Origin: JACKOB01 sp024234575 | Lineage (GTDB): Bacteria > Pseudomonadota > Gammaproteobacteria > Pseudomonadales > Oleiphilaceae | Reading direction: 5' to 3' | Assembly: GCA_051208035.1 (NCBI GenBank) | Contig: JBPJFZ010000001.1 | Span: 1-64,000, forward strand | DNA: 64,000 nucleotides | Shown: piece after piece, positions 17,133 through 26,065 of the stretch | How positions within the stretch are numbered: position 1 is the stretch's first letter | Layout: each line of letters opens with the position of its first letter | Position numbers and translations under genes: made by a program | The notes under the pieces: generated by a model | Databases searched by the model: none | Seen by the model: only the letters and a program-made list of their open reading frames with translations | Told to the model about the DNA's origin: nothing

Positions 17133-18632
17133 ATGGCCAAGTATTTAGTGGATTTGCTGGGCGGGCATGAAAAGCTGATTATGGACCCAGTACATGGGGG
17201 CATAGCCCTGTTTAGTCACGAAACCAAAGTCATCGACCACCCGCTATTTCAGCGGTTGCGTAATATTTGTCAAAACGACATTTTGTCGCTGGTGTTTCCC
17301 GGGGCTACTCACTCGCGTTTTTTACACAGCATTGGTGTTATGCATGTTGGTACGCGCATGATGAGCTCAATGATAAACGCATACCTGCGTGACAGAAAGC
17401 ATCGCCGACTCTTTGATGTTGGCGTTGAGCACCTTGAGGCCATTGACTACTTCACTAAAGTCGTTCGCTTAGGATGCCTGCTGCACGATATCGGACACTC
17501 AAGCTTTTCGCATCAGTTTAGCCGTACAACCACCATTAAGAACCTGATGGCATCTCCGGACCGGTTTGAACAGCTATGGAAAGGCGAAGATATCGCAAAT
17601 ATTTACCCAACAGTGCCCGAGGTCTTAGAGCACGAGCATTATTCCGTTCGTTGTGCACATCAGATCTTTAAAGAAATCGACCTTGCCGCAGCGGGCATCG
17701 AACCTCTGGATGTGCTTGGCATTATGGAAACAACTGACGTCGAGCCCTCTGCAAAGTTTAAAAAATTTGCAGATGTTTTCTGGGGGTTTATCTCAGACCC
17801 AGCTTCTTATGAAGATACGAATAAACATGATAATAGCGATTACCGGGTCGCCCGCATGGTGCAGGGCTTCCTGTCTGCCATAGTCTCTGGTGAGATTGAT
17901 GCAGACCGGGCAGATTATATGCTGCGGGATGGATTTCATAGCTCAGTCAGCATTGGTACCTTTAACCTCGATCACCTGCTCAGTAACTTGAGATTCGGCT
18001 GGAGCCTGGAAGAGCCCTGGCTGGGGATGGCTATAACCAAAAAGGGGTTAGGCGCCCTTGAGGATTTCGTCTATAGCCGCTATCAAATGTATCGACAAGT
18101 CTATGCACACAAAACGGCTCTGGGCTTTGACTGGCTATTGCGTGAAGCCATCAACGAAGTATTAGCGCAACCCCAGCATCTCGCGCACATTGATAAATGC
18201 CTGTCAGATCTTAACGAATACACGCAACTGACAGACCATTACTTCTGGGAAAGCTTTCGTCAGCATGCACGTAAACATCCTCAAAGTTATGCCCGTTGTA
18301 TTATTGAGAGGATTAAGCTTAAGCATCTCGACACGATGGAAAACCTAAGCCAGGAAGAAATTGATATCGAAAGAAAGCGTATTGCCAATCTCATAAACAC
18401 CACGCCTGATAACATTGTCACCTGTACAATGAATGCCCGTTTTTCTAACATACGATATAATTTCAATAAAATTAAAGTATTAAGAAAAGAACCTATAACT
18501 GGCACTAGATCACTACAGCAGATAACTGATAATAGTACATTTTTTAGTAAGTTTTCCGATGACACTATCGTACACTTCTATTTGCTCCCCTTTGCCACGA
18601 CACATTTAAGCAGTCTGGATAGTGATTTGTAG
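17133..18632 (+). CDS. HD-superfamily phosphohydrolase (SAMHD1/dGTPase-like)
   Basis: The 499 aa protein has the HD-domain metal ligands in order: SRFLHSIGVMHVG (His), LGCLLHDIGHSSFSHQF (HD with following His) and DADRADYMLRDG (late Asp). It starts MDPVHGGIALFSHETKVIDHPLFQRLRNI, as SAMHD1-related dNTP or nucleotide phosphohydrolases do. The segment RADYMLRDGFHSSV is also family-typical. Substrate is not predictable. A GGGAGG-like ribosome site (AGGGAGG) precedes the ATG. It is followed 36 bp later by xthA on the same strand. Confidence 0.9.
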   Translation: MAKYLVDLLGGHEKLIMDPVHGGIALFSHETKVIDHPLFQRLRNICQNDILSLVFPGATHSRFLHSIGVMHVGTRMMSSMINAYLRDRKHRRLFDVGVEHLEAIDYFTKVVRLGCLLHDIGHSSFSHQFSRTTTIKNLMASPDRFEQLWKGEDIANIYPTVPEVLEHEHYSVRCAHQIFKEIDLAAAGIEPLDVLGIMETTDVEPSAKFKKFADVFWGFISDPASYEDTNKHDNSDYRVARMVQGFLSAIVSGEIDADRADYMLRDGFHSSVSIGTFNLDHLLSNLRFGWSLEEPWLGMAITKKGLGALEDFVYSRYQMYRQVYAHKTALGFDWLLREAINEVLAQPQHLAHIDKCLSDLNEYTQLTDHYFWESFRQHARKHPQSYARCIIERIKLKHLDTMENLSQEEIDIERKRIANLINTTPDNIVTCTMNARFSNIRYNFNKIKVLRKEPITGTRSLQQITDNSTFFSKFSDDTIVHFYLLPFATTHLSSLDSDL

Positions 18633-18668
18633 CCATCCATACATCAAAGATAAGAGGATTTATCATTA

Positions 18669-19478
18669 ATGAAAGTTGTTTCTTTCAACGTCAATGGCAT
18701 TCGATCACGCCTGCACCAACTCGAGGAGCTTACCAACAACTACGCGCCCGATATCATCGGTTTGCAGGAAATCAAAGTGGCAGATGAAAGTTTTCCGCTT
18801 GCTGACGTCGAAAAATTAGGTTATCACTGCGAGTTCTTTGGGCAGAAGGGGCATTATGGTGTTGCACTGATGTCTAAAACTGCGCCCATTTCTGTATTTA
18901 AAGGCTTCCCCTCTGATACCGCCGACGACCAAAAAAGGCTGATATCCGCGACCTATCCGTTAGGTGAGAACAAAATTCACATTATTAATGGCTATTTTCC
19001 GCAAGGTGAAAGCCGTGCTCATGAAACCAAATTCCCGGCAAAGCAAAAGTTTTATGCTGATTTAATGAGCTACCTCAATACGGAATATTCCCCAGACGAT
19101 AACATCGTCGTGATGGGCGACTTTAATATTTCACCGGAAGATACAGATATAGGCATCGGTGATGAAAACCGTAAGCGTTGGTTGCGCTCAGGAAAGTGCA
19201 GCTTTCTGCCGGAAGAGCGCGAGTGGTATGAAAAGTTGTTAGCCTGGGGTCTGGTAGACACCTATCGCCAGCTGCATGGCAACACTACCGAGTTTTTCAG
19301 CTGGTTTGATTATCGCAGTAAAGGTTTTGATGACACACCAAAGCGTGGCTTGAGGATTGACCATATTTTGGTCACACCCGGCTTGCAAGCCATGTGTAAA
19401 GAGGCATCAATACTTTACCCTATCAGGGCGATGGAAAAGCCATCTGATCACTGCCCTGTATCGGCAACTTTTGGATAG
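18669..19478 (+). CDS. xthA: Exodeoxyribonuclease III
   Basis: ExoIII is the main AP endonuclease and 3'-phosphatase of base-excision repair. This 269 aa protein has the endonuclease/exonuclease/phosphatase fold motifs: FNVNGIRSRLHQL (first Asn), GLQEIKV (metal Glu), VMGDFNISPEDTDIG (Asp/Asn), RIDHILVT and the final PSDHCPV catalytic Asp-His. Length and all motifs match E. coli XthA. It lies 36 bp after the HD-hydrolase gene and may share its transcript. Confidence 0.95.
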   Translation: MKVVSFNVNGIRSRLHQLEELTNNYAPDIIGLQEIKVADESFPLADVEKLGYHCEFFGQKGHYGVALMSKTAPISVFKGFPSDTADDQKRLISATYPLGENKIHIINGYFPQGESRAHETKFPAKQKFYADLMSYLNTEYSPDDNIVVMGDFNISPEDTDIGIGDENRKRWLRSGKCSFLPEEREWYEKLLAWGLVDTYRQLHGNTTEFFSWFDYRSKGFDDTPKRGLRIDHILVTPGLQAMCKEASILYPIRAMEKPSDHCPVSATFG

Positions 19479-19736
19479 AGCCAAAGACTTAAGCAATGAT
19501 AAAAGCTGATAGTTTAGAAGCGATAAGAGCGTATTCAGGGCAATAAATTCTCCTATAATCTATTGGCCCATTACTGTGCTATGGTTAAGATATCGCTGAT
19601 TTGATTAACTATCGTACAAATCTATCACAAGAGACTGGATACAACGCCCCGATGCGTAGCTCAACCATTAATTAACAGCGTGTATAAAGCCACTACATTT
19701 CAATCACAAACGGTATACAGGGACGATCTATCCGTA

Positions 19737-20354
19737 ATGAAAACACGAGAAAGAATACTGCTCACCAGCCTTGCCCTCTTCAATCGATTTGGCGAGCCAA
19801 ATGTAACCACCTTGCAAATCGCGGACGAGATGGATATCAGCCCGGGCAACCTCTATTACCACTTTAAGAACAAACCAGAGATTCTTAACGAACTTTACGA
19901 CAGGTTCGATAAGCAATTGTCTGAGCTGCTTGATGTTCCTGAAGTGAATATTTCAATCGAAGACCAATGGCTGTTTTTGCATTTAATATTTGAAACCATC
20001 GCAGAATATCGCTTTTTGTACCAAGACCTTGTCAACGTATTGTCCCGACACAGTAAAATTGCCGTGCGCTTTAGACGCCTGCTGGATAAAAAGTATAAAG
20101 CGTCGCTCACGATCTGTAGAAGTTTGGCGAAACAAGACTTAATGAATGCCAGTGACGAAGAAATAAAGTCACTCTGTCACAACATCGTATTGTGTATCAC
20201 CTACTGGATAAGTTATGACATGGTGTTCAATAAATTAACGGGTGATAGTGTCGATTTGGGTCATGGTGTTTACCAGGTAATGTCACAGGTTGCCCCCTAC
20301 CTTATCGAAGACCAAAGGGCGTTGCTCGAAGATATGGGCAAGGTTTACCTTTAA
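19737..20354 (+). CDS. PhaD-like TetR-family regulator
   Basis: I choose the ATG at 19737 (205 aa), because TetR proteins of this type begin MKTRERIL. An upstream in-frame ATG-less extension to 19680 has no homology-like features. The N-terminal helix-turn-helix reads RERILLTSLALFNRFGEPNVTTLQIADEM...SPGNLYYHFKNKPEIL, almost the wording of Pseudomonas PhaD, a regulator of polyhydroxyalkanoate genes. The C-terminal domain (YRFLYQDLVNVLSRHSKIAVRFRRLL) also fits that group. No pha genes are adjacent, so here it more likely senses acyl-CoA or another lipid metabolite; this is inference. Confidence 0.85.
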   Translation: MKTRERILLTSLALFNRFGEPNVTTLQIADEMDISPGNLYYHFKNKPEILNELYDRFDKQLSELLDVPEVNISIEDQWLFLHLIFETIAEYRFLYQDLVNVLSRHSKIAVRFRRLLDKKYKASLTICRSLAKQDLMNASDEEIKSLCHNIVLCITYWISYDMVFNKLTGDSVDLGHGVYQVMSQVAPYLIEDQRALLEDMGKVYL

Positions 20355-20593
20355 ACAAAACACAACTTTTTCTTACACACCTGTACACAAAACACACACT
20401 ATTATGGTTGTTTTCACAGGTTTTGCGTTTACTCAGTCACATTGTTGAAACATTCATCAGTTTCTTCATGCAATAACACATCTAAATACAGATAATCCAT
20501 TTGCTGGAAAAAATTAACCACAGTCTCTTAGGAAAGACACTGTGAATGATTCATAAGGAAGGGCATTAATACGCTGCCAATAGGGATATTGTT

Positions 20594-21241
20594 ATGTTAA
20601 ATCGCATCTTGTCGCTTAGAAAAACCTCCAACCCATTGGATGTCGTGCATCAGCCCAGCAAGACCGAAGCAGATTTAATATGGACCACTGATGCAAAATC
20701 TGCTCTGCTGGTAAACACCCTGGCCTCAGAAAAAGTCCTGACCAGTAAAAACATTAACGATCTATTAAATACTACAAGCAACCGGGCCACTTCAGCAGGT
20801 GTTTTTACCAGCGCCATACCTGGTCAACAGATTTCCGTCAACGATGAAACTAATGCGTTATCCCTGCCAGAAAGGCTGGTTAACCTGGTCGAAAGCAAAC
20901 GTCAACAAGCCCCTCAGTTAACACCATCTCTGGGAATCTTTTCTGACTCGAAAATATATTCGGCGCTTATCAAGCACGAATTAAGTTCTCATCAGGTTCA
21001 GCTAAAGCACTTCAATCACCCCAAAACCCTCAACCCGCAAAATTTCGACAAACTGGATCAGGTGGGTGCATGGATTGTGTTTTTATCTGAGGTTGAAAAC
21101 GACGATTTTCTGGATGTATTTTTTGACCGGTACAGTGAAAAGGCTACGCTTTTTCTTTTTGAAAAAATGTCCAGACGACAAACCTCACAAAAAGTTGCCG
21201 AATTTCTGCAACAAAACAAGTTAGTTACCAGCAACTCGTAA
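20594..21241 (+). CDS. Hypothetical protein, 215 aa
   Basis: A soluble protein with a polar, low-complexity N-terminal half (to about 105, rich in Ser, Thr, Asn) and an ordered C-terminal half: LGIFSDSKIYSALIKHELSSHQVQLKHFNHPKT...DQVGAWIVFLSEVENDDFLDVFFDRYSEKATLFLFEKMS. The alternating hydrophobic strands and helices of that half could be a degenerate receiver-like alpha/beta domain, but the acidic and Lys positions are not clear. I do not recognise the family. Its 3' end overlaps the convergent membrane-protein gene by 21 bp. Confidence 0.65.
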   Translation: MLNRILSLRKTSNPLDVVHQPSKTEADLIWTTDAKSALLVNTLASEKVLTSKNINDLLNTTSNRATSAGVFTSAIPGQQISVNDETNALSLPERLVNLVESKRQQAPQLTPSLGIFSDSKIYSALIKHELSSHQVQLKHFNHPKTLNPQNFDKLDQVGAWIVFLSEVENDDFLDVFFDRYSEKATLFLFEKMSRRQTSQKVAEFLQQNKLVTSNS

Positions 21242-22126
21242 CGTTTGATTTGCCAGCGTGGCGTCTAACTGGCGCCCGATTAGACCTGCCTGCCCTAACC
21301 AATGACGGCCAACCAATCGCCACGCCCAAATCACCGCGATGGGTAACAAAAATACCTGTATTACCAGTTTGCCAACAAAAGCGGTAAACAGATCCGTAAG
21401 CGCATCCATCATTCCATCAAAGTTTTCACGCAGCAGTTGTGTGGTGCGAACGGCACTTGCAATCCGCTCCTCTGCGTATTTCTGCGCATTTTGCAGCCAG
21501 TTGAGCCAGCTTGAGTCGGTACTGGCTGGCGGTTCTGTTGAAATCTCTTCCAGCTCATTAATAAATGCTAGTGTTTGTAAAGCGCGCTCGATTTGCGGCG
21601 CAAAGTAGGTCTGATCGGCCCAGACAGAAACTCCCAACATCATCGGAACTGTTGCTTTCACTAACACTAACCACAAAAATGCCCGGCAACTAAAGTTCGC
21701 TATGCCAATCAATACTTGAAATCGAACCGAAAACGCCACTAACACAAAGCTTAATATGCCGAACAAAGGTAAAACAACGTTCAGCGGCTCGGTAAACATC
21801 CATGTCAGTATTCTCATCGTGCCAAGTAGCCCCAGGGCGGTAATGGCCAGATCAGAAACTCTTTCTGTAGCATCATCCAATGGATCCAGAATTTGACCCG
21901 CAGCCAAACTGACACCAAGACCACCAGGTTGCAGCTCGATTTGTGATTGCGCAATGACAGAAACCACACCGTTTGTAATCCGCGCCGTCGCATAAGTACC
22001 TGCTGCAAGCGTAATCGAATCATCCAGGGCCTTTTCGCTTGCTTTGTCTAAAGTTTGCAGCGGCAGCAGCAACGTTAAAAAAGTTAGCAACGCAATGGTC
22101 GCCAATAGTGCTGTACGTCGGTTCAT
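21221..22126 (-). CDS. Multi-pass inner-membrane protein
   Basis: With the start at the ATG at 22126 the protein has 301 aa and begins MNRRTALLATIALLTFLTLLLP, an uncleaved signal or first helix. Further hydrophobic spans lie near residues 90-110 (LAITALGLLGTMRILTWMF), 115-135 (LNVVLPLFGILSFVLVAFSV), 145-170 and 260-285 (LVIQVFLLPIAVIWAWRLV). The region between (about 175-255) is soluble and helical. An ATG at 22168 would add 14 polar residues. Similar unnamed proteins occur in Vibrio-type marine bacteria, but I cannot give a function. Confidence 0.7.
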   Translation of the reverse strand: MNRRTALLATIALLTFLTLLLPLQTLDKASEKALDDSITLAAGTYATARITNGVVSVIAQSQIELQPGGLGVSLAAGQILDPLDDATERVSDLAITALGLLGTMRILTWMFTEPLNVVLPLFGILSFVLVAFSVRFQVLIGIANFSCRAFLWLVLVKATVPMMLGVSVWADQTYFAPQIERALQTLAFINELEEISTEPPASTDSSWLNWLQNAQKYAEERIASAVRTTQLLRENFDGMMDALTDLFTAFVGKLVIQVFLLPIAVIWAWRLVGRHWLGQAGLIGRQLDATLANQTLRVAGN

Positions 22127-22408
22127 GGTTGCAGCTCGCTGATGTGTATTTCGATGTTTGAGTATCAATTAATAATAGAACAATAAAAACCTTAACAAAT
22201 TACTCAGCAGTAGCATCTTAGTGAACACCTCCGCGGTTTACAGCAAAAAAGAGAAATATTTAAACGAATGATCACCTCAATCAGACTGAAAACGCATCCG
22301 CTATCACCCACATTATTCGTGAGCGACTGTTTGTTATCTAATGCTGCTTTGCATATCATGCAGCCAAATTAATATCTTTAACGCAGATTAAAACAAAAGG
22401 AATTCCAG

Positions 22409-24070
22409 ATGGGCGAGATTGTCATCCACTCCGTAAAAACTACCGCTTTTGACGATCAAAAACCCGGCACTTCAGGATTGCGTAAAAAAACACGTCATTT
22501 TCAACAACCCAACTACCTGGAAAACTTTGTTCAATCTGTTTTTAACACCTTAGGTGATTGTCGAGGTGAAAGCTTGGTTGTGGGTGGCGACGGCCGTTTT
22601 TTTAATCTTGAGGCTACGCAAACGATCATCAAAATAGCCCTTGCCAACGGATTTAAGCGCATTATTGTCGGGCAGAATGGCTTTCTTTCAACACCCGCCG
22701 CATCTTGTGTTATCCGTAAATACGGCACCCTTGGCGGTTTGATTCTCTCAGCCTCGCACAACCCCGGCGGCCCGGATGAAGATTTTGGTATCAAATATAA
22801 CGGCAGCAATGGTGGTCCTGCTACAGAATCAATTACCGAAGCCATCTACGCCACCTCAAAAAGTATCACCCATTACGTCACCGCAGACGTTGCCGATGTA
22901 AATCTGGCAACCCTGGGTGAAGTAACACTGGGAGACGCCGTTGTTGCCGTCATCGACCCGGTGAGTGATTACGTTGAGCTCATGAAGTCATTGTTTGATT
23001 TTGCAAAAATCAGCACCTTACTACAAAGCGAATCCTTTTCATTTTGTTTCGATGCCATGCACGCAATTACCGGCATTTACGCACACCGACTTTTTGAGCA
23101 GGAGCTTGGTGCACCCGAAGGCACCGTTATGCATGGCACCCCTCTACCCGACTTTGGTGGTGAACATCCTGATCCCAATCTGGCGCATGCCAAGGCATTA
23201 GTGGCGAAAATGAATCAGAATGACGGACCTGATCTCGGCGCTGCATCCGACGGCGACGGCGATCGTAATATGATTCTGGGGAATAACTTCTACGTCACCC
23301 CCAGCGACAGTGTCGCAATCATTGCTGCAAACGCGCACTGTATTCCTGCGTACAGGCTAGGATTAGCTGGCGTGGCACGTTCAATGCCAACTTCAGGTGC
23401 ATTGGATGCCGTCGCAACTAAAATGGGCATCCGGTGCTACGAAACACCCACCGGTTGGAAATTCTTTGGGAATTTACTCGATGCCGACAAGATTTCGATC
23501 TGTGGAGAAGAAAGCTTCGGCACGGGTTCTAGCCATGTAAGAGAAAAAGACGGCATATGGGCAGTTCTTTGCTGGTTAAATATCTTAGCTGAAAGGCAGC
23601 AATCCGTTAGTGAAATCGTCACCTCACATTGGGCAGAATATGGCCGTAACTACTACACCCGCCATGATTATGAAGCATTAACCAATGAGCAAGGCAATGG
23701 GATTATCAATCACCTGCTTAACCAGCTAACCCAGCCAGAAGAAACAAGTAACCTGATTCGTCGTATCGCACCCACATTGACGCTAAAGACCTGTGATAAC
23801 TTTTCGTATACTGACCCGGTTGACGGCACAACCAGCAACAATCAGGGCGTTAGGTTTATATTTAGTAACGGCGAGAGGATTGTCTACCGGCTCTCTGGTA
23901 CAGGTACAGTCGGTGCCACTTTGCGCGTTTACATTGAAAAACTCGAACTAGAGAAAGCGCAGCAAAACGAAGATACTCAGCAGATACTATCTGAACTTAT
24001 AGACCTATCAAGAGTAATCGCCAGAATAGAGGATATCAGCGGCAGAACTGAACCTACGGTTATTACTTAA
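22409..24070 (+). CDS. pgm: Phosphoglucomutase, alpha-D-glucose specific
   Basis: Pgm interconverts glucose 1-phosphate and glucose 6-phosphate. The 553 aa protein has the four signature loops: FDDQKPGTSGLRKK at the N-terminus, LSASHNPGGPDEDFGIKYN with the phosphoserine, SDGDGDRNMI for the metal, CGEESFGTGSSHVREKDG for sugar recognition and a C-terminal phosphate-binding YRLSGTGTVGATLRVY. Length and the eukaryote-type PGM1 motifs distinguish it from phosphomannomutase. An AAAGGA ribosome site precedes the ATG. Confidence 0.96.
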   Translation: MGEIVIHSVKTTAFDDQKPGTSGLRKKTRHFQQPNYLENFVQSVFNTLGDCRGESLVVGGDGRFFNLEATQTIIKIALANGFKRIIVGQNGFLSTPAASCVIRKYGTLGGLILSASHNPGGPDEDFGIKYNGSNGGPATESITEAIYATSKSITHYVTADVADVNLATLGEVTLGDAVVAVIDPVSDYVELMKSLFDFAKISTLLQSESFSFCFDAMHAITGIYAHRLFEQELGAPEGTVMHGTPLPDFGGEHPDPNLAHAKALVAKMNQNDGPDLGAASDGDGDRNMILGNNFYVTPSDSVAIIAANAHCIPAYRLGLAGVARSMPTSGALDAVATKMGIRCYETPTGWKFFGNLLDADKISICGEESFGTGSSHVREKDGIWAVLCWLNILAERQQSVSEIVTSHWAEYGRNYYTRHDYEALTNEQGNGIINHLLNQLTQPEETSNLIRRIAPTLTLKTCDNFSYTDPVDGTTSNNQGVRFIFSNGERIVYRLSGTGTVGATLRVYIEKLELEKAQQNEDTQQILSELIDLSRVIARIEDISGRTEPTVIT

Positions 24071-24115
24071 AATCGAAATTAAATAAACAGGCGTGCCTGA
24101 CAAAGGAGTTACAGC

Positions 24116-24460
24116 TTGAAATTATCAACCAAGGCAGCTTTAGTTTCGGGGTTTGTGCTTCCTGGTGCAGGCTACTTTCTCGTTAAAGCCCAGTGGCGAG
24201 GAGTCATTGCCACAGCCTTATGCCTTGCCTGCCTTTTCGTATTAACTTCCGAAGCGGCTTACAGAGCAAAACTCATTGCAGAAAAAATACTTAGTGGCAC
24301 CTTACCTTTTGATGCCAAATTCATTACGCATGAAATAGCCTCACTTACAGGTAATTACAGCGCAGACACCCTGTCCACCATTACCACGATTTTATTGGCG
24401 ACCTGGCTATTCAGCATCATTGATGGCTATCGCATCGGACGTAAGCACGAGGGTAATTGA
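24116..24460 (+). CDS. Small membrane protein, TM2-like
   Basis: A 114 aa protein starting with TTG behind a good ribosome site (AAGGAG). The opening LSTKAALVSGFVLPGAGYFLVKAQWRG carries the PGxGyfl...rG signature of TM2-type hairpin membrane proteins. Helices lie at about 6-24, 29-46 and 86-104, with a soluble stretch between. It follows pgm by 45 bp on the same strand and may be co-transcribed. Function unknown. Confidence 0.7.
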   Translation: MKLSTKAALVSGFVLPGAGYFLVKAQWRGVIATALCLACLFVLTSEAAYRAKLIAEKILSGTLPFDAKFITHEIASLTGNYSADTLSTITTILLATWLFSIIDGYRIGRKHEGN

Positions 24461-24513
24461 GATATATTTGATTAACGAAATGCTGGGGACTTATAAAATT
24501 GTAATGGTAGTCT

Positions 24514-24538
24514 TGTGTAGGTGTGGTGCCCGGTTTCG
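24514..24538. repeat. Partial copy of the tRNA-Leu 3' end (possible att relic)
   Basis: TGGTGCCCGG here is identical to the last ten bases (CCA plus acceptor strand) of the tRNA-Leu gene at 47012-47021, read in the same orientation. The next 15 bases match at about half the positions, including CGGA and TC. Integrating elements that use a tRNA 3' end leave such a copy at the far boundary, here 22.5 kb away. A ten-base match can also be chance. Confidence 0.3.
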
Positions 24539-24546
24539 GAATCAGT

Positions 24547-24663
24547 TCAGACTCCACCATCAACCTGTTGGTAACCATAAGCAGATAAGTCTCCACCACC
24601 AGTATTGACAGAGTACGCACCGCTAGCTGAGTAAAAAGCTCTATTAAATTCCGTGTTATTCAT
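24547..24663 (-). CDS. Possible 38 aa peptide coupled to the lipoprotein gene
   Basis: The ATG overlaps the lipoprotein stop as ATGA, the usual sign of translational coupling. The peptide (MNNTEFNRAFYSASGAYSVN, then TGGGDLSAYGYQQVDGGV) is polar and Gly/Tyr-rich with no signal peptide. It may be a genuine small product, or the start of a larger gene cut by the element boundary or by a frameshift: another frame continues open with ESELIPKPGTTPTQDYHYNF just beyond. Confidence 0.3.
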   Translation of the reverse strand: MNNTEFNRAFYSASGAYSVNTGGGDLSAYGYQQVDGGV

Positions 24664-25727
24664 TTTTTATGTCCCTTTGACCCATTTTTCTCTTTTACAT
24701 CAATAAATTGGCACGCGTTAAAGATTTTTAGTGTCTGTGAAAATCTTTTCTTTCCAAAGTTTATCGCACCAGCCCCATACGCTATTGTGCAGCCATCCGT
24801 TGATAAAGAACTCCCCCTGACAGCACCATTTAATCGATACTCTTTTTTTGGGGAAATGAGGTATGATGCAGCATCTTCGATTTTATGGTTTTCAACAAAA
24901 AGTCCAACTTTAGTCGCGTGAACTATATTTGAGTTTGATTTGGACCAATTTGCGAAACATAAACTCTCAGATTCCAAATGCCAATCTTGTCTATGCAGCC
25001 ACCAAATTTGAGAGCAACCATTCTGAGTGTATGCGCCAAAATACGAATCGGAGCTTTGGTTGAAGTAGGGCATACCGGAAATACCGCCATCGTTAGAAGA
25101 ACGAGTTGCTAAAACTTTCGACTCATTTTCACCGTGGTTTACCAGCTTAATTAGAACCTTATCTTTATCCAGTGCGTCATATACATTTTGAATAACGCCA
25201 TCTTCATTTTTTAACGGAATAGTCCCGCCTAGAGCAAGTTTTTCAACAAATTTACACCGAATTGCGCTGTAAATATGGCCATCAACAAAATATTTCCTTA
25301 ATTCTGTTTTCAACTTGTAACGTACTGGCTCTGCTACTATTCTGAAGCTCCCAGTTTCATTTCTGATAAATAATATTTCGCCATTGTAGCAATACTCGTA
25401 CAATTCATTGAAACCAACCGATACCAATTGAACATAAGAACCATCAACCGTGCTTACCTGATAGATTCCCCTTTCCGGCGTTCCTTGATTATTGTTGACT
25501 ACCGCATCTAAAACCACATCGGTGTCAGATACCCAATAAATACCACCTTGACCATAATCCCACTGATACTGGTTTGTTTTGATGTGCGGAAAGCTTTTGA
25601 AATAATGCGGTTCGGGCTCTTCTGGGGAAGAGCAGCCTTGCATAAACATCAACCAAGTTAATATAAACAGAAAATTGGTGAACATATATTTTTGTTTCAC
25701 TCTAACGTCTAACTCTGATACTTCCAT
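24660..25727 (-). CDS. Lipoprotein of unknown function
   Basis: This protein of up to 355 aa has a type II signal sequence (FTNFLFILTWLMFMQGC) with the lipidated Cys in MQGC near residue 32. The mature part is beta-rich with regularly spaced Gly/Asp/Trp blocks (IYWVSDTDVVLDAVV, IYQVSTVDGSYVQLV, YGAGAINFGKK), as in TolB- or WD-like beta-propellers, but I cannot count blades with confidence. Several starts are possible: the ATG at 25727 has a close AAGGTG, while GTG or ATG nearer the signal sequence would give a more ordinary leader. It lies between the core genome and the restriction genes. Confidence 0.7.
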   Translation of the reverse strand: MEVSELDVRVKQKYMFTNFLFILTWLMFMQGCSSPEEPEPHYFKSFPHIKTNQYQWDYGQGGIYWVSDTDVVLDAVVNNNQGTPERGIYQVSTVDGSYVQLVSVGFNELYEYCYNGEILFIRNETGSFRIVAEPVRYKLKTELRKYFVDGHIYSAIRCKFVEKLALGGTIPLKNEDGVIQNVYDALDKDKVLIKLVNHGENESKVLATRSSNDGGISGMPYFNQSSDSYFGAYTQNGCSQIWWLHRQDWHLESESLCFANWSKSNSNIVHATKVGLFVENHKIEDAASYLISPKKEYRLNGAVRGSSLSTDGCTIAYGAGAINFGKKRFSQTLKIFNACQFIDVKEKNGSKGHKK

Positions 25728-26065
25728 TTCACCTTACCGTCCCTTTTATATGTGGCATCTATCCAAGTTAATAACCACACTTACATTATGTAACAGGATG
25801 TTACACGTTTATGGAATTTCCAGTCTGTGACAAAAGTCAAGGCTAGTTAAACCACGAACTAAGAGACATAAAGATTACTTTTTACTGTCAAAACACTGGT
25901 GTAAATTGCACAGAAATAGGTACTTTAAGACATACCGGAAACAAATGGCCTGCACATTTAAGCTAGAGATGATCGCACGACGAGTTCTAACGCCACCATC
26001 ATCTACCTGGCTCACCGATAATGATCAATCTGGCTATTAATCGTATAAATTCTCAACCCTAGCGG
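25728..26065. other. Intergenic region, no gene seen
   Basis: Between the lipoprotein start and the mcrC stop I find no coding potential, strong hairpin or repeat. It presumably holds the lipoprotein promoter and the 3' end of the mcrBC transcript. Confidence 0.5.

Noticed and set aside
24417..24620. Minus-strand open frame of 67 codons overlapping the TM2-like gene end
   Set aside because: It overlaps two better-supported genes, has no ribosome site, and only its middle is unexplained. It is mentioned only as a possible frameshift continuation of the 38 aa peptide.
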